A stretch of 64,000 nt of DNA from an uncultured eubacterium 1-6 (GTDB lineage: Bacteria; Bacillota; Clostridia; Lachnospirales; Lachnospiraceae): positions 259,300 to 323,299 of the forward strand of contig CAIFEZ010000001.1 of the NCBI GenBank assembly GCA_903789595.1. The letters run 5' to 3'. The translations under genes were made by a program, and so were the position numbers. Under the pieces are notes generated by a model that was not told where the DNA came from, did not search any database, and was given only the letters and a program-made list of their open reading frames with translations. Below, in pieces: positions 1-9,489 of the stretch; within the stretch, counting starts at the first letter, position 1; each line of letters begins with the position of its first letter.

Positions 1-55
1 CGTCATGACCCGCGTCGCACGGAGTGCGAAAGCGGGGCAATGACTTATTGACACG
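1..55. repeat. 55-bp direct repeat copy 1 (hairpin-forming intergenic element)
   Basis: cgtcatgacccgcgtcgcacggagtgcgaaagcggggcaatgacttattgacacg is identical to 190-244; contains the inverted repeat TCGCAC-GGA-GTGCGA. Confidence 0.9.
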
Positions 56-180
56 CCCCTCCATGAGCATGAAGCGGTGCGAGAGCACTGCGAGAATGCG
101 AATGGAGGGTGGAGGATCGTGAGAGCGCGAAGCGCGGAACGATCCGTAATCATACAAAATAACTTGCAAAAAATAATACA

Positions 181-244
181 GTGTCAATACGTCATGACCC
201 GCGTCGCACGGAGTGCGAAAGCGGGGCAATGACTTATTGACACG
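181..244. repeat. 55-bp direct repeat copy 2, embedded in a palindrome with GTGTCAATA/TATTGACAC ends
   Basis: 190-244 repeats 1-55; gtgtcaata (181-189) is the reverse complement of tattgacac (235-243). Confidence 0.85.
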
Positions 245-548
245 TTTCGCGCCGCTATTATTCAAATGTACTGTATCAGGCAAAGATTTCACTGCACCTT
301 TGCCTGAGCATTACTGGCTGTTAAAAGTTTTGTCCGCAAATCTTCATTGTATAGAAAGCGAGGACTGTTTGACGAAGGCGCTTGCGCCTGAGGAGTTCCG
401 CAGCTTCAATAAATAAGGGCAAAACTTTGTTACAGCCAGTTTGCGAACAGCAACAGGGCTGTGAAATCCTTGCCTTTAAATATGCAGTGAACAGCGGCCC
501 CGCGCCGCACCACGTGCGAAAACGGAATAAAAACTTATTGAAAGGGGT

Positions 549-1361
549 GTGCATATGTATATTGACAAGTACGAGAAAAGATCTGACCGGGTTCGCTATC
601 TTGCGGAACTCGGAGAAGAACAGAAGTATGACGCGCTGAACGAGATGATCCGCGCAAGCCGCCACATCGTGTTCTTCGGAGGAGCAGGCGTATCGACCGA
701 GAGCGGAATCCCTGACTTCCGGAGCAAGGACGGACTGTACAATCAGCACGATGTAAAGTTCGACAGCTATACGCCGGAATATCTTCTGAGCTGCGACTGT
801 CTGTACCAGCACCCGGAGGTTTTCTACGAGTTTTACAGACAGAAGATGAATGTCGAGGGGATCGAGCCGAACGCGGCGCACCGGAAGCTGGCGGAGATGG
901 AACGAAACGGGAAGCTGGACTGTGTCATTACGCAGAACATTGACGGGCTTCATCAGAAGGCGGGAAGCAGGAAGGTGTATGAAATTCACGGATCTACGCT
1001 TCGCAATTACTGTGACCGCTGTCACAAGAGGTATCCTTCAGATTATATTTTCAGGAGTACGGAGCCGGTGCCGAAGTGCACGGAGCCGGGATGCACGGGA
1101 ATTGTGCGTCCGGATGTAACACTGTACGGAGAGATGCTTCCGGAGGATGCGTGGAGAAATGCAGAGCGTGCGTGCCGGGAAGCGGATCTGCTGATCGTGG
1201 GAGGCACGTCGCTGAGTGTTTATCCTGCGGCTACGCTTCTGGATTATTTTACGGGGAAGTATCTCGTCCTGATCAACCGGGACAGAACGGTGCGCGACGG
1301 CGATGCGGATCTGGTGTTCCATGACAGTATAGGGAAGGTTCTCAGCCACTGCAAGAATTGA
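549..1361 (+). CDS. NAD-dependent protein deacylase, Sir2 family
   Basis: GAGVSTESGIPDFRS, TQNIDGLHQKAG and CxxC zinc motifs. Confidence 0.95.
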   Translation: MHMYIDKYEKRSDRVRYLAELGEEQKYDALNEMIRASRHIVFFGGAGVSTESGIPDFRSKDGLYNQHDVKFDSYTPEYLLSCDCLYQHPEVFYEFYRQKMNVEGIEPNAAHRKLAEMERNGKLDCVITQNIDGLHQKAGSRKVYEIHGSTLRNYCDRCHKRYPSDYIFRSTEPVPKCTEPGCTGIVRPDVTLYGEMLPEDAWRNAERACREADLLIVGGTSLSVYPAATLLDYFTGKYLVLINRDRTVRDGDADLVFHDSIGKVLSHCKN

Positions 1362-1588
1362 TCTTATTGTCTGTTTATAGCGGATTTTATAATGAACATA
1401 AGAAATATCGGATAAAAACATCTGATTTTTGTGGCTTTTTCCAAAATATTCTATATAATAATAGCAGAGGCAGTGAAACCGGGCGGGGTGAAGTGAAAAG
1501 CGATAATCCCTGCACGGGGAATGAAATGGCGGTAAATATCAGACTCATCGGAACATGAAAACGCAATCAGAAAGAACAGGTACAGGAC

Positions 1589-2704
1589 ATGGCAGACATA
1601 ACGTATTCTTCAGACGGACAGCAGGGAAATGCCGGTATGGGAAGCGAGAAGGATGAGACAGTGATAAAGAAGCCCGTGACGATCCGGGATATTGCGAAGA
1701 AATGCGGAGTATCCGTCGCGACGGTCAGCAAGGCACTGAACGGTTACAAGGATGTTTCCATGGAGACGTCCCGCAGAATCCGGAGAATTGCGGAGGAGAT
1801 GGACTATCATCCGGATCCGTCTGCCATCCTGCTTCGGACGAATATTTCGCACAATATCGGAGTCGTCTTTGAGGATGACACATCGTCCGGACTGATGCAT
1901 CCGTTTTTTTCCGTGATTCTGAACAGCGCAAAGAAGGAGCTGGAACGTCTGGGGTATGACATCACCTTTATCAGCCAGAAGATGGTCGGCGATTCTTTCC
2001 TTCAGCATGTGCGCTACCGGAAGTGTGACGGAATTCTCATCGCGAACGTGAATTTTCACGCGCCGGGCATCATTCAGCTGGTCAGAAGTGAGATTCCGTT
2101 TATCACGATCGATTATCAGGTGAAGAACCACAGCTGCGTGATGTCGGATAATGAAGAGGGCGGTTATGAGCTCACAAAATATCTCATTGATCACGGACAC
2201 AGGAAGATTGCTTTTATCCACGGAGAGGATACGCTTGTCACTCAGAAGCGGCTTGCGGGTTTTTACCGGGCACTGAAGGAAGCCGGGATCGGTGAGGACG
2301 AAGTTTCCGTGCATGATGGAAAGTATAACGATCCGAAGTACAACAATGAGATTCTGAAGAGCATCATGAGCAGCAGAGAGAAACCGACAGCCATCATGTT
2401 TTCGGATGACTTTTCCTATATCGGAGGACGGCGGATGCTCCGTGAACTCGGATACCGGATTCCGCTGGATGTGAGCGCCGTGGGATACGACGGGATTGAC
2501 GTCGGGCAGATCATGGAGCCGGCTCTTACTACTTACCGGCAGGATGCGGAGGGCATCGGAAGGCTTGCCGCGCAGAAGCTGATCGAAATGGTGGTAAACC
2601 GTAAATCAAGCATCATCGAGGAAATCGGAGTTGAGGGACGGCTTATCGTCGGAGAGACGGTTCGGGATATTCGCGGAAAAAGATGGGAGAGAGGAAGCAG
2701 ATAA
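1589..2704 (+). CDS. LacI family transcriptional regulator
   Basis: VTIRDIAKKCGVSVATVSKALNGYKDVS helix-turn-helix plus periplasmic-binding-like domain. Confidence 0.95.
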   Translation: MADITYSSDGQQGNAGMGSEKDETVIKKPVTIRDIAKKCGVSVATVSKALNGYKDVSMETSRRIRRIAEEMDYHPDPSAILLRTNISHNIGVVFEDDTSSGLMHPFFSVILNSAKKELERLGYDITFISQKMVGDSFLQHVRYRKCDGILIANVNFHAPGIIQLVRSEIPFITIDYQVKNHSCVMSDNEEGGYELTKYLIDHGHRKIAFIHGEDTLVTQKRLAGFYRALKEAGIGEDEVSVHDGKYNDPKYNNEILKSIMSSREKPTAIMFSDDFSYIGGRRMLRELGYRIPLDVSAVGYDGIDVGQIMEPALTTYRQDAEGIGRLAAQKLIEMVVNRKSSIIEEIGVEGRLIVGETVRDIRGKRWERGSR

Positions 2705-2746
2705 CCGATCCTTCGGGATTCGGTTCAAAATCAGATATTCAATGAC

Positions 2747-2805
2747 GCGGGAAGGGGCTGCGCCGCTCATATGTCAGAGCGGCACAGCCCCTTCCCGCAA
2801 TTTTT
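2747..2805 (+). terminator. Rho-independent terminator downstream of lacI-type gene
   Basis: Long inverted repeat gcgggaaggggctgcgccgctc/gagcggcacagccccttcccgc followed by aattttt. Confidence 0.85.
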
Positions 2806-3145
2806 CCGGGTTCCGCCTGTTGGGGCGCTGCTCTGTCTGTAAGCATCGTGATGTAAGATCGCCGGAAGAGCTTGTGACAACCGCATCAGAGGCATTTCGC
2901 ACAAAATCAGGAAACTATTTTTGTTAATATAGTTTCTTATTTTTTATAATGGAAAGTAGTAAAATGAAGCTGCGGAAACGAAATAGCGAAATTCCGTTTC
3001 CAGTGTGATACATGCTGCGGATCTATGTGCGGCATGGACGGTAAAAAGGAACCGCTTACGCGCTTCTGGCAGCAGGATCGCAAGATCCCCGGCTTTCAGA
3101 CAGGGCGCAGACGTCGGCTGAAGAAAGGACAGAGAGGATCCGGAC

Positions 3146-3793
3146 ATGGGAAGCTTGGAGACGGAAGAGAAGAAAACAGAGACTGTATCCTCAGGGGCTG
3201 TTTCGTCGGATGACAGATGCACTGAGCAGGATATCCGGGAGGATATTCTGGAGGCGACAGTTCGTCTGTTTAACCGGAAGGGCATGAAGTTTACAATGGA
3301 TGATCTTGCGGCGGAGCTTCACCGCAGCAAGAAAACGATTTATGTTTACTTTCCGGATAAGAAACATCTGCTGTATGACATGGTGGATTACATCTTTGAT
3401 TCGATCAAAGAGGATGAGCAGAAGGTATATGAGAACCGGAAGATGGACATCGTTGAGAGAATCAGGCGGATCCTCGGCGTCATGCCGGACCGGTATCAGA
3501 ATGTGGATTTCCGCCAGCTGTACAATCTTCGTGAAAAGTATCCGGCTGTTTACCGGCATCTGAAGGAACGTCTGGAAAGCGGATGGGAATCGACTGTAGA
3601 GCTTCTGAAGGAAGGAATGCGGCAGGGAAGGATCCGGAGATTTTCCATACCTGTTTTTCAGACGATGATGGAGGCAACGCTGGAGCAGTTTTTTCAGAGA
3701 GATATTTTGTTTGAGAGCGGGCTGACATATCATGCGGCGCTGCAGGAGGTCGTGGATATTCTGGTGAAAGGAATCGTGATCTGCGATCCGTGA
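3146..3793 (+). CDS. TetR/AcrR family transcriptional regulator
   Basis: N-terminal FTMDDLAAELHRSKKTIYVYFPDKKHLLYDMVD helix-turn-helix. Confidence 0.9.
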   Translation: MGSLETEEKKTETVSSGAVSSDDRCTEQDIREDILEATVRLFNRKGMKFTMDDLAAELHRSKKTIYVYFPDKKHLLYDMVDYIFDSIKEDEQKVYENRKMDIVERIRRILGVMPDRYQNVDFRQLYNLREKYPAVYRHLKERLESGWESTVELLKEGMRQGRIRRFSIPVFQTMMEATLEQFFQRDILFESGLTYHAALQEVVDILVKGIVICDP

Positions 3794-5289
3794 AGGGAGG
3801 AGCTGTTATGGAAGATAAATCAAGAGAAATTTTCGGGAACAGAATTCGGGAAAGGGATTACCGGAAAGCGGTGGCCTCCGGGAAGAGGTACGGAAGGAAG
3901 TACGGCGATGACGCGGACGCGTCTTACCGAACGATTATCCGGCGAAATCCCTACATTGGGGAACTGCTCGGCGTAAGCGACATCCGTCTGCCTGAGGATG
4001 ATGAGCCGGGGGAGGAGGAATTTGACGAAGAGAAAGGAATTATCGTCGGCAATATCCGGATGGGATTCGGCCATTACCGGATCTCGATGGCGATGGCCTC
4101 GTGCGCGCATGCGATGGGATACAAGCCGTACTGGATGGATTTGAATTCGTATCCGCAGACGGCGTGCACCAAGGTGATCCGGGCTCAGAACGATCTGTAT
4201 TCCATGGGTTCGAGGCTCTCACAGAAGAGCAGACTCTTCAACAAGGCGGTGTGGGAACCGCTGAACTATGAGGGCTTCCGGAAGCTCTCCTACAATGCTT
4301 CCGACCAGAAAAACGCCGAGATCATGGCGGCGGTGTTCCGGAATGTTCCGAAGGACATCCCGGTGATTGGAACGCATGTCTGGCCGGCGCAGGCGGCGGT
4401 TCACGCGGGCATGAAATATGTGGTGAACGCGATTCCGGACAACTGGCCCATGGCGCTGCATCTGGCTGAGGGTAGCGTCCACACGGTACAGACGCATCAG
4501 GCTTATCAGGGCTACCGGATCCTGAACGGAATGGACGGGAACCGGGTGCTTCATCCCATGCCGGCGGAATCGCTGATCTGCACCGGCCACTATGTGGACG
4601 ATGAGTTTGTGCGGAACATCGAGGAGGACTGCGCCGCAAGGATCCGCAGAAAGGCCAGCGGCAGGCCGATGCGCTTCCTTTTGACGATCGGAGGCGCCGG
4701 CGCACAGAAAGAGATTTTTGCCGGCATCATCCGTCATCTGCTCCCGGCGATCCGCAAGAAGAAGGCCGTGCTCTATATCAACGTCGGAGACTATCGGAAT
4801 GTATGGGATGAGCTGACCGCGGAGGTGAGCGGTCTCGCGCAGGTCTCGGAAGAGCATTTCAACAGCTGGAAGGACACGGAGGAATTTGCCTCGAGAGCGC
4901 TGACAGATGATTCCATTGAGGGCGTCCATGCTTTCTGGCATGAAAATATCTTTGAGGCGGTGTACTGCACCAATCTCCTGATGAGAAGCTGTGATGTTCT
5001 TGTGACGAAGCCGAGCGAGCTTTCCTTCTATCCGGTGCCGAAGCTGTTTATCCGGAGGATTGGCGGACACGAAAAATGGGGCGCCATTCATTCTGCTGAG
5101 ATCGGAGACGGAACGCTGGAATGCCGGGATCTTCCGCATATTATCCAGATGGCGGATCTCTTCCTTGAGGATGATGTGCTTCTGAAGGATATGTGCACCA
5201 ATATCATCGGAAACAAGAAGGCAGGGATCTATGACGGCGCCTATCAGGCGGTCAGAACGGCCGTGAATCTGAAGCGGGAGGCAAAATGA
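3790..5289 (+). CDS. Conserved protein of uncertain function; possible GT-B/MGDG-synthase-like fold
   Basis: 499 aa ORF overlapping the tetR stop; GNIRMGFGHYRISMAMASCA resembles the GxGHxR loop of GT28-like glycosyltransferases. Function not assignable by reading. Confidence 0.6.
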   Translation: MKGGAVMEDKSREIFGNRIRERDYRKAVASGKRYGRKYGDDADASYRTIIRRNPYIGELLGVSDIRLPEDDEPGEEEFDEEKGIIVGNIRMGFGHYRISMAMASCAHAMGYKPYWMDLNSYPQTACTKVIRAQNDLYSMGSRLSQKSRLFNKAVWEPLNYEGFRKLSYNASDQKNAEIMAAVFRNVPKDIPVIGTHVWPAQAAVHAGMKYVVNAIPDNWPMALHLAEGSVHTVQTHQAYQGYRILNGMDGNRVLHPMPAESLICTGHYVDDEFVRNIEEDCAARIRRKASGRPMRFLLTIGGAGAQKEIFAGIIRHLLPAIRKKKAVLYINVGDYRNVWDELTAEVSGLAQVSEEHFNSWKDTEEFASRALTDDSIEGVHAFWHENIFEAVYCTNLLMRSCDVLVTKPSELSFYPVPKLFIRRIGGHEKWGAIHSAEIGDGTLECRDLPHIIQMADLFLEDDVLLKDMCTNIIGNKKAGIYDGAYQAVRTAVNLKREAK

Positions 5290-5479
5290 ATCGGAAGTAT
5301 CTGCTGCTTACAGTACGCTGAAATGGCTGAGACTTTACTGCACTTCTGCCCTGGCACTGCAGGAGATCCGGTTTGTGAATGGCTGCAGAAATGTGAGTCC
5401 CCTGTCTGTAAGACAGTCCGCGATTGATAAAAATTGAACTGATAGTACATATAAAAGAACGAAAAAATGGAGGGTTGAG

Positions 5480-6862
5480 ATGAAACTGACGGCACGCAGC
5501 AAGGCGGCGTTCTGCTTCGGCGCCTTTGGCAAGGATATTGTTTACATGCTGGTGAACAGCTATCTTCTTTATTACTACAATGTGGTGCTCGGAATCAGCA
5601 GCGCGTTCATAGGAGCGGTGCTGATGGGAGCCAGAATCTTTGATGCGCTGAATGATCCGATCATGGGAATCGTGGTGGCAAAGACGAGAACGAGATGGGG
5701 CCGTTTCCGGCCCTGGATCCTGTCCGGCACGGTGCTGAATGCTCTGACTGTCTATGCGCTGTTCGCCGTGCCGGGAAGTATGTCGGCCGGCTCCATGAAA
5801 GTATGGTTGACCTTGATCTATCTCGCATGGGGCGTCACCTACACGCTGATGGACATTCCGTTCTGGTCCATGATTCCCGCGATTACGGAGCCGGGAAAAG
5901 ACAGGGAGCAGCTTTCCTCTCTTGCAAGATCCAGCGCCGGTATCGGCGACGCGGTTCCCACCGTTCTGACAATGATTGTGGTGCCGGTATTGTCCGGAAC
6001 GACGGCGCTTGCCGGATACCGGATCGGGTTCCGTTACTGGGCGCTGATCATCGCTGTGGTATTCCTGGTATCGGAGATCGTATTCGTGAAGAATGTTCCG
6101 GAGAAAAAGCCGGAGGAGATGAAATCCGCGTCGATCGGTGAGATGTTCGGCTCCCTTTTCCGGAACGATCAGGCACTCTGCGTTGTGGCAGCGGTCATTC
6201 TGGTCTATCTCGCGCTCGATATCGTGGGAAACCTGATCCTGTATTTCTTCCAGTTTGATCTCGGCAATACCGATGTATACAGCATCTTTACCGCGGTTTG
6301 CTTCCTCGCGCAGGTGATTTTCATGATGCTGGTTCCGGTTTTCAGAAAAAAAGTGGAGAAGCTCCGGCTCTTCGCTGTCACAATTGTGCTTCAGATCGCC
6401 GGCTTCCTGATTCTTCTGGCGTTTGCATTCAGCGGCATATACAGGGGGTCCTGGATCGTTCTGATGCTCCCGGGTATTCTGGTCTATGCGGCGTACGGTG
6501 TGCTGAACGTCATGCTGACCATCTTCCTGTCTGACGCCGTCGACTACGGCGAGGTCAAAAACGGAAAAAGAGAGGAATCTGTGATTTTCTCCATGCAGAC
6601 CTTTACCGTAAAGCTGGCGTCCGGCATCGCGGCGTTCATTTCGGGTCTGGCGATCGAATGGATCGGGCTGGACACGGAGGCGGCCGCCCAGAGTGCCGCG
6701 ACCCTCAGCGGACTGCGGCTCTGGATGACGGTTCCGTCTGCGCTGCTGCTAGTCGTTGCCTTTATCGTATTCCGCAGCTTCTACCGTCTGAGCGATAAGA
6801 AGATGGCGGAGGTGATGAGCACGCTTCGCGAGAAGAAGAAGGAAGAGAGCTTGCAGGAATAA
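5480..6862 (+). CDS. MFS transporter, glycoside-pentoside-hexuronide:cation symporter (MelB-like)
   Basis: 12-TM protein with NDPIMGIVVAKTRTRWGRFRPWIL motif typical of GPH symporters. Confidence 0.9.
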   Translation: MKLTARSKAAFCFGAFGKDIVYMLVNSYLLYYYNVVLGISSAFIGAVLMGARIFDALNDPIMGIVVAKTRTRWGRFRPWILSGTVLNALTVYALFAVPGSMSAGSMKVWLTLIYLAWGVTYTLMDIPFWSMIPAITEPGKDREQLSSLARSSAGIGDAVPTVLTMIVVPVLSGTTALAGYRIGFRYWALIIAVVFLVSEIVFVKNVPEKKPEEMKSASIGEMFGSLFRNDQALCVVAAVILVYLALDIVGNLILYFFQFDLGNTDVYSIFTAVCFLAQVIFMMLVPVFRKKVEKLRLFAVTIVLQIAGFLILLAFAFSGIYRGSWIVLMLPGILVYAAYGVLNVMLTIFLSDAVDYGEVKNGKREESVIFSMQTFTVKLASGIAAFISGLAIEWIGLDTEAAAQSAATLSGLRLWMTVPSALLLVVAFIVFRSFYRLSDKKMAEVMSTLREKKKEESLQE

Positions 6863-7046
6863 AAAATTCGATTCCGGAAAGCAGCGGACATAAAGGGCTG
6901 CCGCCGGCACAGATGAGGAGGTGCGGCGGTGGTCTTTTTTTACATTGATTTGCAACATAATTACATTGAAGGACGGGCTGCGATCATAGATAATGATAGA
7001 AGTGAAAACGCTGCAGCTTTCTGCACATTTATGAGAGGAAACGTTA

Positions 7047-9464
7047 ATGATCAGAAAAATCAAAAATGTATTTATGCTCGGAACACCAAAGACAACCTAT
7101 ATATTTCAGGCTCTGCCAAGCGGTCATCTGGAGCATCTGTATTACGGCGTCTCATTGGGCGATTTTTCGGAAAAGACAGAGGAGGAGCTGTTGCAGGATG
7201 CAAAATGCCTGGAGGAGAAACGGGCATTTCCGGCGGGAAACATGATTTCCTATGATCAGGAGCACATCGGGCTTACGCTGGAGGATCTCCGCCTGGAGAT
7301 GTCATCACTCGGAAAGGGGGATATCCGCGAGCCCTTTGTTGAGGTGACCCATGCGGACGGAAGCGTGACCTCGGACTTCCTGTTCGAAGAGGCGCGGATC
7401 ACCGATGAGAAGCCGGAATTCCGCACACTTCCGGGGTCTCTGTTCGGAAACGGCGGGGTGCGGGAACAGAAGCGCACGGAGGATTTCTGCGGGGAGCGTT
7501 TCTCTCATCTGATTGTTACTCTGAAGGATGCCTCGTATGACCTTCGACTGGAGCTTCACTATTATGTGTTTGAGGACTGCGATGTCATTACGAGATCGAG
7601 CCGCATCGTCAATGACAGCGATGAGGCGGTGGTGCTGAACCGTCTGATGAGCACGCAGCTTGATTTCGAGGACAGCGGTTATATCATGAGCACCTTCCAC
7701 GGCGCCTGGGCGAGGGAAATGTACCGCTCGGACACACCGGCCGTCTCCGGCAAAATTGTAAACGCATCCAATGTGGGCTCTTCCTCCAATCGCAGCAACC
7801 CATTTGTGATGCTGCACAGAGAGGACACAACGGAATCCTCCGGGCTGTGCTTTGGACTGAACCTGATCTACAGCGGGAACCATTACGAAGCCGCTGAGGT
7901 GAATTCCTTCGGCAAGACCCGATTTGTATCCGGAATCAATCCGCAGTATTTCTCGTTTACGCTGCTGCCGGGAGAGGACTTCGAGGCTCCTGAGGCTGTG
8001 ATGACCTGCTCGGACGAGGGATACACGGGAATGAGTCTTTCCATGCATCATTTTGTCCGCGAACACATCAGCCGCGGCGTGTGGCAGCATAAAGCAAGAC
8101 CGGTCCTTCTGAACAGCTGGGAAGCCTCCTATTTCAAGATCAACGAGAGCCGTCTTCTCCGTCTGGCAAAGGCGGGGAAGGATGTCGGGATCGAGCTCTT
8201 CGTCATGGACGACGGCTGGTTCGGCGAGCGGAACGGCGATGACTGCTCTCTGGGAGACTGGGAAGTGAACAAATCAAAGCTTCCGGGAGGCCTCTCGCAG
8301 ATCTCGGAAAAGATGGAGGCGCTCGGTCTGATGTTCGGAATCTGGGTAGAGCCTGAGATGATCAGCCGGAAGAGCCGCCTCTATGAAGCACATCCGGACT
8401 GGGCGATGCATATCCCAGGGAAGCCCCACTCGGAGGGCAGGAACCAGATGGTTCTCGATCTGGCGAATCCGGAAGTGGTCGATTACATGATCGCAAAAAT
8501 GAGCGAGGTATTTTCCTCCGGAAAAATATCCTATGTAAAATGGGATATGAACCGCATCATGTCAGACATCTATTCGCCCTTCCTTCCGCCGGAACGTCAG
8601 GGAGAGACCGCGCACCGGTATATCTGCGGCTTCTATCGTCTGGCAAAGACACTCACCGAAAAGTTCCCGGAGATTCTCTTCGAGGGCTGCGCCGGGGGAG
8701 GATGCAGGTTCGATCTCGGAGCCCTCTGCTATTTTCCGCAGATCTGGGCGAGCGACGATACGGATCCCGTTATGCGCGCGAGAATCCAGCAGGGCTACAG
8801 CTACGGATATCCGGCTTCCGTGATGACCGCTCACGTATCCGCGAGTCCGAACCACCAGACGCTGCGGGAGACGCCGCTGGATACCAGATTCAACATCGCC
8901 TCCTTCGGCACACTCGGATATGAGCTGAACCTGAACGACCTCGGCAAGAAGGAAATGGATGAAATCCGAAAGCAGATCGCACTTTACAAGGAATGGCGCG
9001 ACGTCTTTCAGTTCGGTGATTTTTACCGCGGTCGGTTTGACAACATCGTCGAGTGGACGGTCGTGTCCGAGGACCGCAAACGTGCCGTCGGTATGATCTT
9101 CCAAAATCTGACGGAGGCAAATCATCCGTTCGAGATGTACCGGGCGAGAGGCCTCAGGGAAAAGAGCCGCTACCATTTCTATAATATCGCAAAGCGCCAT
9201 GATATCCGAGACTTCGGAGATCTGATCAACACCGCGGCTCCGGTACATGTGCGCCAGGGTTCTGTCCTTCAGAATATGATCGCCTGTTTCGTCACGATGC
9301 CGGGAGAGCAGGAGGAAATTGAAACGAACGGCGCGGTTCTGATGAAGGCAGGCGTGAAACTGCAGGGTGCGTACTGCGGAACCGGTTACAATGAGAATAC
9401 AAGATATTTTGCCGACTTCAATTCCAGAATGTATTTTATGGAAGAAGAGCAGCCGGAGAGATAA
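7047..9464 (+). CDS. Alpha-galactosidase, GH36
   Basis: ELFVMDDGWFGERNGDDCSLGDWEVNKSKLP, YVKWDMNR and LFEGCAGGGCRFDLGAL motifs. Confidence 0.96.
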   Translation: MIRKIKNVFMLGTPKTTYIFQALPSGHLEHLYYGVSLGDFSEKTEEELLQDAKCLEEKRAFPAGNMISYDQEHIGLTLEDLRLEMSSLGKGDIREPFVEVTHADGSVTSDFLFEEARITDEKPEFRTLPGSLFGNGGVREQKRTEDFCGERFSHLIVTLKDASYDLRLELHYYVFEDCDVITRSSRIVNDSDEAVVLNRLMSTQLDFEDSGYIMSTFHGAWAREMYRSDTPAVSGKIVNASNVGSSSNRSNPFVMLHREDTTESSGLCFGLNLIYSGNHYEAAEVNSFGKTRFVSGINPQYFSFTLLPGEDFEAPEAVMTCSDEGYTGMSLSMHHFVREHISRGVWQHKARPVLLNSWEASYFKINESRLLRLAKAGKDVGIELFVMDDGWFGERNGDDCSLGDWEVNKSKLPGGLSQISEKMEALGLMFGIWVEPEMISRKSRLYEAHPDWAMHIPGKPHSEGRNQMVLDLANPEVVDYMIAKMSEVFSSGKISYVKWDMNRIMSDIYSPFLPPERQGETAHRYICGFYRLAKTLTEKFPEILFEGCAGGGCRFDLGALCYFPQIWASDDTDPVMRARIQQGYSYGYPASVMTAHVSASPNHQTLRETPLDTRFNIASFGTLGYELNLNDLGKKEMDEIRKQIALYKEWRDVFQFGDFYRGRFDNIVEWTVVSEDRKRAVGMIFQNLTEANHPFEMYRARGLREKSRYHFYNIAKRHDIRDFGDLINTAAPVHVRQGSVLQNMIACFVTMPGEQEEIETNGAVLMKAGVKLQGAYCGTGYNENTRYFADFNSRMYFMEEEQPER

Positions 9465-9489
9465 GATAGATGCAGAATGGAGAAAAATT

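Noticed and set aside
321-1025. 234-aa minus-strand ORF
   Set aside because: Antisense to the well-supported sirtuin gene; composition is Arg/His/Leu-rich as expected of shadow ORFs. The same applies to the other long antisense ORFs (for example 9985-11418, 29230-31041, 46153-47703).
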